Positions 1-5,632 of a DNA stretch of 5,995 bases are shown one piece after another. The notes beneath the pieces were generated by a model. The model did no database searches and had not been told where the DNA came from. It saw only the letters and a program-made list of their open reading frames with translations. The stretch covers positions 1 to 5,995 of the forward strand of contig JAQBPL010000047.1 in assembly GCA_028287545.1 (NCBI GenBank). The letters run 5' to 3'. Position numbers and translations under genes: made by a program. The number at the start of each line of letters is the position of its first letter. Within the stretch, counting starts at the first letter, position 1. The DNA is from Vulcanimicrobiota bacterium. Lineage in GTDB: Bacteria; Eremiobacterota; Eremiobacteria; Baltobacterales; Baltobacteraceae.

Positions 1-99
1 GAGCTTGGCGCGAAATTCGTCACGAACGCGCCCGCCGACGGCGTAGACGTCGGCTTGCGGGAGGGCGGCAGTCAAAACGTCGTCGAGCGGAAGGCGCAC
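1..99 (-). CDS. CCA-adding tRNA nucleotidyltransferase / poly(A) polymerase family, N-terminal fragment (cut by window edge)
   Basis: Only the first 33 codons are in the window. Reading from 99 downwards, the translation contains VYAVGGRVRDEF at residues 18-29. The VGGxVRD core is the signature at the start of the nucleotidyltransferase head domain in CCA-adding enzymes and bacterial poly(A) polymerases, normally 15-25 residues from the N terminus, as here. Family enzymes add or repair the 3'-CCA of tRNAs in the cytoplasm. The catalytic acidic residues would lie beyond the window edge, so activity and the choice between CCA-adding and poly(A)-adding cannot be judged. The GTG at 99 is the only plausible start: an in-frame TAG lies just upstream at 112-114, and AAGGG (104-108) sits 4 nt before the GTG as a possible ribosome binding site. 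It is 125 nt downstream of rsmG on the same strand, across the parS-like region. The family call rests on one motif. Confidence 0.75.
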   Translation of the reverse strand, partial: MRLPLDDVLTAALPQADVYAVGGRVRDEFRAKL

Positions 100-108
100 G
101 GAGCCCTT

Positions 109-137
109 ATTCTACCGACTCGACGACGCGCTGTCGC
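109..137 (-). promoter_or_regulatory. Possible sigma70-type promoter for the cca-like gene
   Basis: On the minus strand, GCGACA (132-137, 4/6 to TTGACA) is followed after exactly 17 bp by TAGAAT (109-114, 5/6 to TATAAT). Transcription would begin around 100-103, giving a leaderless or nearly leaderless message for the GTG at 99. That conflicts with AAGGG at 104-108 acting as a ribosome binding site, so one of the two readings is wrong. The two parS-like sites lie immediately upstream. Short motifs like these arise by chance. Confidence 0.3.
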
Positions 138-147
138 GCCTGAGGAA

Positions 148-163
148 TGTTTCACGTTTGACA
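148..163. promoter_or_regulatory. parS: parS-like ParB-binding site, copy 1
   Basis: TGTTTCACGTTTGACA matches the conserved bacterial parS consensus TGTTTCACGTGAAACA at 13 of 16 positions. The left half and the central CACGT are intact, and the three mismatches are in the right half (158-160). ParB loads and spreads from such sites to organise and segregate the origin region. The site lies just beyond rsmG, in the origin-proximal gene cluster where chromosomal parS sites commonly occur. No ParA or ParB gene is visible here. The context supports the call, but binding is unproven. Confidence 0.6.
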
Positions 164-184
164 TTGCTTTGCACTGCAAAGTCG

Positions 185-200
185 TGACTCACGTGAAACA
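185..200. promoter_or_regulatory. parS: parS-like ParB-binding site, copy 2
   Basis: TGACTCACGTGAAACA matches the parS consensus TGTTTCACGTGAAACA at 14 of 16 positions, with mismatches only at 187 and 188. The right half and the central CACGTG are intact. Its centre is 37 bp from that of copy 1, and the two copies are degenerate on the sides facing each other, so each keeps one perfect outer half. A run of nine G (207-215) lies between this site and the rsmG stop. Confidence 0.65.
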
Positions 201-224
201 TCTTCCGGGGGGGGGCAGGCGCGC

Positions 225-935
225 TTAGGGTGAGGGGCGCGGCATGCAGAGGGGGCGCTTTGCGGGGATCCCGTTCTTTCGTGGGAAGCGCGGGCCGGTC
301 GGGGTTCGCTTCTCGAGGACGAGCACCCGGCGCTCACCGTCGAGCGGGCGCTCCGCCGTAAGCTCGGCGCCGAGGACGAGCGCGGAGTCCGCCATGGCGT
401 TCCGCTCGAGCGGCTCCAGCGAGCCCCGCTGGAGGAGTGCCCGGCCGCCGATCGCCAGAAAGGGGACGGTCAACTCGGCGACCGTGGGGCCGCTCGCCAC
501 GGCCCGCGCCGTCGCCGTCTTGAATTCGCCGCGGAACGCGGGGTCGCGCGCCGCGTCCTCCGCCCGCATCGCCACTGCTTCGCCGTCGATTCCGAGCGTG
601 CCGAGGGCCGCCGCGAGGAAGGTCGCGCGCTTCTTGATCGGCTCGAGCAGGACGACCCGGGCTCCGGTCGCCAGCGCCAGCGGAATCCCCGGCACCCCGT
701 TGCCGGAACCGACGTCGATCAGCGGGGAAGCGACATCGCCGCGCAGCGTCAGGGCGTCGAGGACGTGGGCCGCGAACGCCGTGCCGTCCTTCGCGCCGGT
801 CAGGTTGAGCCGGCGGTTCGCGTCGAGGACGAGCGCGACGTAGACGGCGAGCCGCTCGGCGAGGGCCGGCTCGATGCCGGCGGCGCCGAAGGCCGCCAAG
901 GCGTCGGGTTCGGGCAGTGGAGCGGGCCGGCTCAC
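225..935 (-). CDS. rsmG: 16S rRNA (guanine-527-N7) methyltransferase RsmG (GidB)
   Basis: RsmG uses S-adenosylmethionine to methylate N7 of G527 in 16S rRNA; in several bacteria its loss gives low-level streptomycin resistance. The 236-residue protein is full length and carries the family blocks in order: NLTG (44-47), HVLDAL (57-62, family HxLDSL), the SAM-binding loop DVGSGNGVPGIPLA (74-87), LLEPIKKRATFL after the next strand (the family often has D where this has E), TARAVA, and near the C terminus FPRKNGIPAKRPL, equivalent to the usual PRKxGxPxKxPL ending. Seven residues (CMPRPSP) extend past that block. The GTG start overlaps the mnmG stop as GTGA (932-935), with no clear Shine-Dalgarno sequence, so translation is probably coupled to mnmG. 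The stop is TAA. mnmG-rsmG is a classic conserved pair. Confidence 0.97.
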   Translation of the reverse strand: MSRPAPLPEPDALAAFGAAGIEPALAERLAVYVALVLDANRRLNLTGAKDGTAFAAHVLDALTLRGDVASPLIDVGSGNGVPGIPLALATGARVVLLEPIKKRATFLAAALGTLGIDGEAVAMRAEDAARDPAFRGEFKTATARAVASGPTVAELTVPFLAIGGRALLQRGSLEPLERNAMADSALVLGAELTAERPLDGERRVLVLEKRTPTGPRFPRKNGIPAKRPLCMPRPSP

Positions 936-2791
936 GCCGGCGTGGAGGCGAGCCGGTGAACGTGCACGCTGACGAGCGCGAGGTCCGTGGGCGTGATCCC
1001 CGGGATCCGGCTCGCCGCGCCTAGCGTCCGCGGCCGGGTGCGGTCGAGCTTCTGGCGCGCCTCGAGCGAAAGCGCCCGAATTCCGCCGTAGTCCATGTCG
1101 GCCGGGAGCGCCACCGCCTCGTCACGCGCCGCCCGCTCAACCGCGGCCTGCTGCCGCCGCACGTAGCCGTCCATCTTGAGCTCGATCTCGACTCGCGCCG
1201 CGATCCCGGCGTCCATCTCCGGCGGAAACCCCTCCAACACGTCCGCGATCGTCAGCTCCGGCCGGCGCAACGCGTCGGCGAGGGTCGCGCCGGGTGAAAG
1301 GTTGCTCCTGCCGATGACTCTGGGTGCCCGCGTCGTCCCCGCGTGGCGCAGGCCGGCGGCGAGCGCCTCGCGCCGCACCGCGAACGCCTCCCAAGCGGCG
1401 TCATCGACCAAGCCGATCTCGCGGCCGATCGGCGTCAGCCGCGAGTCGGCGTTGTCGTGGCGCAGCATCACGCGGTGCTCGGCCCGCGAGGTGAGCATGC
1501 GGTACGGCTCGTCGACGCCCCGGGTCACCAGATCGTCGACCAGCACCCCGATGTACGACGTCTCCCGACCGAGCCGCAACGCTTCGCGCCCTTGGGCCCG
1601 GCGCGCGGCGTTGATCCCGGCGACCAGCCCTTGCGCGGCGGCCTCTTCGTAGCCGCTGGTCCCGTTGAGCTGGCCGCAGTGGAAGAGTCCCGCGACCCGG
1701 CGCGTCTCGAGGCTTGGGTCGAGTTCGGTCGGCTGGACGAAATCGTATTCGACCGCGTAGCCCGCGCGCAGCATCACGACATCCGCGAAGCCGGGCAGCG
1801 TCCGCAGCATCGCCGCCTGCACGTCGGCGGGCAGCGACGTCGAGAAACCGCCGACGTAGAAGGTCGGCTCGTCCCAGCCCTCGGGCTCGACGAAGATCTG
1901 ATGCGTCGGGTTGTGGGCGAACTTCACGACCTTGTCCTCGATCGAAGGACAGTAGCGCGGCCCGATCCCGCGGATCAGGTCGAGGCCGTACAGCGGCGAG
2001 CGATGCAGGTTCTCGCGCACGAGCGCGTGCGTCCGCTCGTTCGTCTCGACGATCCAGCACGGCAGCTGCGGCCCGGCGAACGCCGGGGCGCTCGCGTACG
2101 AGAACGGCAGCGGCGTCGCGCTCGGCGCCTGCACCGCCATCGCCTCCAGATCGAGGCTCGTGCGGTCGACGCGCGGCGGCGTTCCGGTCTTGAGTCGCGC
2201 CAGCGGAAACCCCAGCCGCGCGAGCGCGGCCGAGAGCCCGACCGCGGGCGCCTCGCCGAAGCGGCCCTCGGCACGCACCTCGTCGCCGCGGAAGGTCTTG
2301 CCGCCCAGGAACGTCCCGGTCGCCAGGACGACGTTCGGCGAGCGCAGCACCCGGCCGTCGCCGAGCAGTACGCCCTCGACCGCGCCCCCGCGCACGAAGA
2401 GATCCTCGGCCATCCCGCGCACGACCGTCAGGTTCGCTTGCGCCGCGATCGTCTCGCGCGCGACCCGCGCATAGGCGGGCTTGTCGGCCAGCGCGCGCAG
2501 CGCGCGCACCGACGGTCCCTTCGACTCGTTGAGGAACCGCGCGTGCAGCGAGACGCGATCGGTGACCCGGGCCATCGCTCCGCCCAGTGCGTCGATCTCG
2601 CGCACGAGCTGCCCCTTCGCGCTGCCGCCGATCGAAGGATTGCAGGCCAGCGTGCAGATGCGCTCCGGATCGCCGGTCACCAGCAGCGTCTCGACGCCGA
2701 GGCGAGCCGCGGCGAGCGCGGCCTCGAAGCCCGCGTGGCCGCCGCCGACGACGATGACGGCGGCATCGTCTCCGCGCACGAGGGTGGTCAT
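932..2791 (-). CDS. mnmG: tRNA uridine-5-carboxymethylaminomethyl modification enzyme MnmG (GidA)
   Basis: MnmG is the FAD- and NADH-using partner of MnmE in modifying U34 of tRNAs that read two-codon sets. Numbering from the ATG at 2791, the protein has 619 residues, normal for the family. It shows the FAD-binding GGGHAG (16-21), CNPSIGGSAKG (50-60), KTGTPPR (201-207), and RYCPSIEDK with its Cys at 281, which aligns with the conserved Cys277 of the E. coli enzyme. It then shows GFSTSLPADVQ, GQLNGTSGYEEAAAQG and the block SYIGVLVDDLVTRGVDEPYRMLTSRAEHR. The C-terminal domain ends with YGGIRALS and IPGITPTDLALVSVHV. No key motif is missing. A GTG at 2812 would add seven residues; the ATG is preferred because GGGHAG then sits where the family has it and because a candidate -10 covers the longer start. 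The 3' end overlaps rsmG by 4 nt. Here mnmG is separated from mnmE by three unrelated genes. Confidence 0.97.
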   Translation of the reverse strand: MTTLVRGDDAAVIVVGGGHAGFEAALAAARLGVETLLVTGDPERICTLACNPSIGGSAKGQLVREIDALGGAMARVTDRVSLHARFLNESKGPSVRALRALADKPAYARVARETIAAQANLTVVRGMAEDLFVRGGAVEGVLLGDGRVLRSPNVVLATGTFLGGKTFRGDEVRAEGRFGEAPAVGLSAALARLGFPLARLKTGTPPRVDRTSLDLEAMAVQAPSATPLPFSYASAPAFAGPQLPCWIVETNERTHALVRENLHRSPLYGLDLIRGIGPRYCPSIEDKVVKFAHNPTHQIFVEPEGWDEPTFYVGGFSTSLPADVQAAMLRTLPGFADVVMLRAGYAVEYDFVQPTELDPSLETRRVAGLFHCGQLNGTSGYEEAAAQGLVAGINAARRAQGREALRLGRETSYIGVLVDDLVTRGVDEPYRMLTSRAEHRVMLRHDNADSRLTPIGREIGLVDDAAWEAFAVRREALAAGLRHAGTTRAPRVIGRSNLSPGATLADALRRPELTIADVLEGFPPEMDAGIAARVEIELKMDGYVRRQQAAVERAARDEAVALPADMDYGGIRALSLEARQKLDRTRPRTLGAASRIPGITPTDLALVSVHVHRLASTPA

Positions 2792-2802
2792 GAACGTCGC
2801 CC

Positions 2803-2831
2803 ATCGTATCACCCCTGCGCGGCGTTGACCA
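2803..2831 (-). promoter_or_regulatory. Possible extended -10 promoter for mnmG-rsmG
   Basis: On the minus strand TGGTCA (2826-2831, 4/6 to TTGACA) lies 17 bp before TACGAT (2803-2808, 4/6 to TATAAT). TGA directly precedes TACGAT, giving an extended -10 (TGnTAnnAT). Transcription would start near 2796, only about 5 nt before the ATG at 2791, so the message would be close to leaderless. The position, in the short gap after the acetyltransferase remnant, makes sense for letting mnmG-rsmG be expressed independently of the genes upstream. The motif match alone is weak. Confidence 0.3.
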
Positions 2832-2847
2832 CGCGCGGCGCGCCGGC

Positions 2848-3063
2848 CTAGGCGTCGTCGTCCCGGAAGCGGACGTACAGCGCCCCGTCCTCGTAGCCGC
2901 GCTGGGTGCGCAGGCGGCCCCGCAGGATCGCCTCGAGACGAAAGCCGGCGCGTTCGGCGACCGCCCGGCTCGGCGCGTTTTCCGCGGCGGCCAGAATCTC
3001 GAGCCGGTGTACGCCGTCGTGACGAAACGCGCGCTCGGCGATCGCGCGCACCGCGCGCGTCAT
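2848..3063 (-). CDS. GNAT N-acetyltransferase (RimJ/RimL type), C-terminal half of a frameshifted gene
   Basis: This is the second half of the gene whose first half ends at 3063, continued in another frame. From the ATG at 3061-3063 it encodes 71 residues starting MTRAVRAIAERAF, the helix after the acetyl-CoA pyrophosphate loop. Next comes RLEILAAAENAPSRAVAERAGFRLEAILR, the NxxSxxVxEKxGFxxEGxLR stretch typical of RimJ/RimL-like acetyltransferases, then GYEDGALYVRFRDDDA. Codons GTG and GGC just upstream in this frame supply the Gly-Val that should precede Met, so the natural junction lies upstream of this ATG. The ATG shares its A with the TGA of the first half (TGATG, 3061-3065), a layout that could allow re-initiation. 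On its own this half lacks the N-terminal fold and is unlikely to be an active enzyme. The TAG stop is 56 nt before the mnmG ATG. Confidence 0.75.
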   Translation of the reverse strand: MTRAVRAIAERAFRHDGVHRLEILAAAENAPSRAVAERAGFRLEAILRGRLRTQRGYEDGALYVRFRDDDA

Positions 3064-3380
3064 CACGCCGAACCGCCGAACGCTTCGCCCAGCCAATAGC
3101 CGATCGCGGCCACGTCGTTCACGCGGTTGAGGTCGTGCAGGTCGATCGCGCCGGCGAACGCGCCGCGAACCAGAACGGCGAACGCGTCACCCGCATCGCG
3201 CGCACGGTAGTCGCCGACCGCTTCGACGTAGCGCAGCACGTCCGCCGCGGTGCGCGACTCCGCGGCCCACGGCATCCAGCGCACGAGCCGCTCGCGGTTC
3301 GCGTCGATCAGCGCGGCGCACGCGACGGCGTGCTCCGCCCGCAGCGGCTCCAACACGACGTCGTCGTCGATCCGTATCAC
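3063..3380 (-). CDS. GNAT N-acetyltransferase (RimJ/RimL type), N-terminal half of a frameshifted gene
   Basis: The family transfers acetyl groups from acetyl-CoA to protein N-termini or small amines; the substrate here is unknown. From the GTG at 3380 the product starts VIRIDDDVVLEPLRAEHA, a typical RimJ/RimL N terminus, then has ANRERLVRWMPW and IGYWLGEAFGG, the strand leading into the acetyl-CoA loop. It stops at TGA after GGSA, where family members read roughly GxGxMTRAV. The missing part is found in another frame immediately downstream. Joining the halves gives about 177 residues, the normal family length, so this is one gene with a net loss of about one base between 3069 and 3078. A GTG at 3413 would add 11 residues with no family support. 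The gene begins 63 nt after the reductase stop, in the same direction. Gene decay, or a sequencing or assembly error, fits better than a functional short protein. Confidence 0.8.
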   Translation of the reverse strand: MIRIDDDVVLEPLRAEHAVACAALIDANRERLVRWMPWAAESRTAADVLRYVEAVGDYRARDAGDAFAVLVRGAFAGAIDLHDLNRVNDVAAIGYWLGEAFGGSA

Positions 3381-3443
3381 GCCGCGGTTCTTCGCCGCGA
3401 AACGCGCCGGCACCGCGCGCGACGCGCGGCGCGCGCAAGGCTG

Positions 3444-4421
3444 CTAGGCGGCCGTCAGCGCCGTATCGAGCAGCCGGGTGAGCGCGTGCACGTGCGACGT
3501 CGCCGGCGTCGGAACGCCGAGCAGCGCGCCGAGTTCCACGACGGCGCCGGTGATGCAGTCGAGTTCGAGCGTGCGGCCGCGTTCCACGTCCTGCAGCATC
3601 GAGGTTTTGTGCTCGCCGACGCGACGCGCGCCGTCGATGCGCTGTTCGATCGAAACCGGCAGCGCGACGCCGAGCGCGGAGGCGATCGCCGCGCACTCTT
3701 CCATGATGCGCCGCACGAGCGACTCGATCGCCGGATCGCGCAGCATCGTCGCGAGGGTCGTGCGCGTCAGCGCGGAGATCGGGTTGAGCGCCGCGTTGCC
3801 GAGCAGCTTCACCCAGATCTGCGCGCGCAGATCGGGATCGATCGGTGCCTTCAGCCCGCCCGCGACGAACGCGGCGGAAATCTGCAGCAGCTCGTCATCG
3901 ACGGCGCCGTCCGGACGGCCCAGTGCATACCGCGTACCTTCGATGTGACGGATCACGCCGGGCGCTTCGATCTCGGTCGACGAGTAGATCACGCAGCCGA
4001 CGACGCGGTCCGGATGAAACGCCGTCGCGAGCGCGCCGCCCGGATCGACGCTCTCGAGCGTCAAGCCCTCGTGCGCGCCGCCGTGCCGCTGGAAATACCA
4101 CCACGGGATGCCGTTCTGCATCGCAACGATCCGCGTGCGGTCGTCGCACAGCGGCGCGACCATCGGCAGCAGCGGCGCGAGCTGATTCGCTTTGAGCGCG
4201 ACGATCACGCAGTCGAACGGGCCCTCGGCGCGCGCGTCTTCGGTCGCCGCGACCCGCACGGTGAAGTCGCCGCGTTCCGATCGCACTTCGACGCCGTTCT
4301 CGCGCATCGCGGCGAGGTGCGCGCCGCGCGCGATCAGCGTGACGTCGCCGCCGCCGCGCGCGATCGAGGCTCCGACGTACGCGCCGATCGCGCCCGCTCC
4401 AACAACGGCGTATCGTTTCAC
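3444..4421 (-). CDS. 2-dehydropantoate 2-reductase (PanE/ApbA) family oxidoreductase
   Basis: PanE enzymes reduce 2-dehydropantoate to pantoate with NADPH in pantothenate/CoA synthesis, in the cytoplasm. Numbering from the GTG at 4421 (325 residues), the Rossmann loop GAGAIG is at 8-13, with ALKANQL (Lys77), MQNG (101-104), and the C-terminal helical domain with VKLLGNAALNPISALT (Lys205, equivalent to the catalytic Lys176 of E. coli PanE), HKTSMLQD (271-278) and RTLELD (Glu286, equivalent to Glu256). All expected catalytic residues are present. GIPWWYF (104-110) directly after QNG marks a subgroup of ketopantoate reductase-like proteins whose true substrates are often unproven, so I give no gene symbol. 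AGGTGA (4430-4435) lies 8 nt before the GTG at 4421, and VKRYAVVGAGAIG is a typical family start; ATG 4430 and GTG 4433 in the same frame are alternatives. It lies 92-104 nt downstream of the ada gene and may share its transcript. Confidence 0.88.
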   Translation of the reverse strand: MKRYAVVGAGAIGAYVGASIARGGGDVTLIARGAHLAAMRENGVEVRSERGDFTVRVAATEDARAEGPFDCVIVALKANQLAPLLPMVAPLCDDRTRIVAMQNGIPWWYFQRHGGAHEGLTLESVDPGGALATAFHPDRVVGCVIYSSTEIEAPGVIRHIEGTRYALGRPDGAVDDELLQISAAFVAGGLKAPIDPDLRAQIWVKLLGNAALNPISALTRTTLATMLRDPAIESLVRRIMEECAAIASALGVALPVSIEQRIDGARRVGEHKTSMLQDVERGRTLELDCITGAVVELGALLGVPTPATSHVHALTRLLDTALTAA

Positions 4422-4525
4422 GGATTGCATCACCTACAAGTATCACGCCGCCCCCCCGGACCGGACGCTCTGCGCGCGAGTGGTAGGAATGCGAGCGCGA
4501 ACGGCGGGAAACGGGCCCCGAACGC

Positions 4526-5569
4526 TTACTCCGCGCGCGCCTCGCGCTCGAGCAGCGCGCGCTTGCGCGCGAGGCCCCAGCGGTAGCCGGCCGGCTCGCC
4601 GTTCTCGCGGACGGCGCGGTGGCACGGGATCGCGACGGCGAGCCGGTTCGCGGCGCACGCGGCGCCGGCTGCCTGCGCTGCACCCGGAGTGCCCGCGGCC
4701 CGCGCGAGCGCGGCGTACGACACCGTCCGCCCCGGCCCGACGGCGCGCAGCGCGTTCCACACCCGGCGCTGAAACGCCGTCCCGCGGACGTCCAGCCGCA
4801 AGCCGGCCGGCGCGGTTCCGCCGTCCACCAGCGCCACCGCCGCGGCGAGCGTGACTCCCAGCGCCGCGTCGTCGCGAACGCGCGCGGCGTGCGGGAAGTG
4901 GGCGGCAAGGGCCGTCTCGACGTCGGCGTCCCCGTCGCCGAGTTCGATCGCGCAGACGCCGCGTTCGCTCGTCGCCACCAGGACCCGGCCGAGCGAACAC
5001 GCCGCCGTGGCGAACGCGATCCGCTCCCCTCGTCCGCCCGACCGCACCCGGCCCGGCGTCATGCCGAGCACCGGCTCTCCGTAAACCCGGCTGGTCGAAC
5101 CGAATCCCGCCTCGTGAATCGCCTCGGTGACCGACCCTCCGCCCCGGAGCCGCTCCCGCAGCCGCTCGTCGCGCCGCGCCCGCAGGTACTCGCCCGGCGT
5201 CACGCCCAGCACGCGCCGGAAGACCCGCTGGAAATGGAACCGGCTCAGGCCGACCTCGCGGGCCACCTCGGCGATCCCCGGCGGCTCGTCGGCCGCCAGC
5301 AGGGTCGCCGCCCGGTCGATCAACCGGGCGGCCGCGGCGTCGGCGCCCGCCTCTTCGGGCGCGCAGCGCTTGCACGGGCGGAAGCCGGCCGCGCGCGCCT
5401 CGGCGGAGCCTGCGAACGGTACGACGTTGCGACGGTCGGGCGTGCGCGCCGGGCAGCCGCTGCGGCAGAAGATCCCGGTCGTGCGCACGCCGAAGCGGAA
5501 GGTCTCGTCCGGCCGCCGGCCGGCGATCGCCGACCAGTGCCGGTCGCTTACGGTCTGGGGGGTGTCCAT
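4526..5569 (-). CDS. ada: Bifunctional Ada: methylphosphotriester sensor, AraC-type regulator and O6-methylguanine-DNA methyltransferase
   Basis: Ada repairs alkylated DNA by irreversible methyl transfer to its own cysteines and, once methylated on its N-terminal domain, activates the adaptive response. The 347 residues carry all three family modules. The N-terminal zinc domain has Cys35, Cys39, Cys66 and Cys69 (FCRSGCP and FRPCKRC), Cys35 matching the methyl acceptor Cys38 of E. coli. The AraC-type helix-turn-helix spans roughly 80-170, with VGLSRFHFQRVFRRVLGVTPGEY at 106-128. The C-terminal methyltransferase domain has FQRRVWNALRAVGPGRTVSYAALA and the active-site IPCHR with nucleophile Cys316, then AGYRWGLARKRALL. 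Residue 299, 17 before Cys316, is Gln (codon CAG at 4673-4675) where the family has the arginine finger that flips the damaged base. The ATG at 5569 is preceded by GAGG with a long spacing (about 12 nt). It lies 63 nt downstream of the mnmE stop on the same strand. I see no clear Ada box. Confidence 0.95.
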   Translation of the reverse strand: MDTPQTVSDRHWSAIAGRRPDETFRFGVRTTGIFCRSGCPARTPDRRNVVPFAGSAEARAAGFRPCKRCAPEEAGADAAAARLIDRAATLLAADEPPGIAEVAREVGLSRFHFQRVFRRVLGVTPGEYLRARRDERLRERLRGGGSVTEAIHEAGFGSTSRVYGEPVLGMTPGRVRSGGRGERIAFATAACSLGRVLVATSERGVCAIELGDGDADVETALAAHFPHAARVRDDAALGVTLAAAVALVDGGTAPAGLRLDVRGTAFQRRVWNALRAVGPGRTVSYAALARAAGTPGAAQAAGAACAANRLAVAIPCHRAVRENGEPAGYRWGLARKRALLEREARAE

Positions 5570-5632
5570 GGATGCAGCGTACCTCGCTTCATCGTCCGCT
5601 CGCGTTCCGTGGATTGCTCCGGCACTCCGGGT

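Larger units (their letters stand above)
147..201. repeat. Nested inverted repeat centred on base 174
   Basis: The outer arms ATGTTTCACGT (147-157) and ACGTGAAACAT (191-201) are perfect 11-bp reverse complements. The inner arms CTTTGC (167-172) and GCAAAG (176-181) are perfect 6-bp reverse complements around a 3-nt loop. Both pairs share the same centre, base 174. In minus-strand RNA, GGAA and TTCC blocks flanking the outer arms (203-206 and 144-147) could lengthen the stem past a one-base bulge. No T-run follows on either strand, so it does not look like an intrinsic terminator. The outer arms coincide with the parS-like sites, which is the simpler explanation of their sequence. Confidence 0.85.

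Noticed and set aside
158..186. Plus-strand promoter starting with a perfect TTGACA at 158-163
   Set aside because: No -10-like hexamer occurs at 16-18 bp, and no plus-strand gene is supported downstream; TTGACA falls inside the first parS-like site.
147..206. Rho-independent terminator after rsmG
   Set aside because: There is a good potential stem, but no T-run follows on the minus strand and the arm sequence is better explained as ParB sites.
1343..2851. A 502-codon open frame on the plus strand opposite mnmG
   Set aside because: Its translation is Arg/Ala/Gly-rich without family motifs and it exactly shadows the strongly supported mnmG; long antisense frames are expected at this GC content.
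3415..3436. GC/CG-alternating tract between the reductase and the acetyltransferase, possible Z-DNA or hairpin
   Set aside because: Short and imperfect, and similar CGCGCG-rich stretches occur throughout this GC-rich window, so it does not stand out.
4434..4525. A regulatory element or small gene in the 92-nt gap before the reductase
   Set aside because: Apart from a run of seven C and the GTGATAC already noted I see no stable hairpin, repeat or conserved motif.
3135..4586. A 483-codon open frame on the plus strand opposite the reductase and acetyltransferase
   Set aside because: Arg-rich low-complexity translation with no recognisable domain; the minus-strand frames carry clear enzyme motifs, so this is a shadow.
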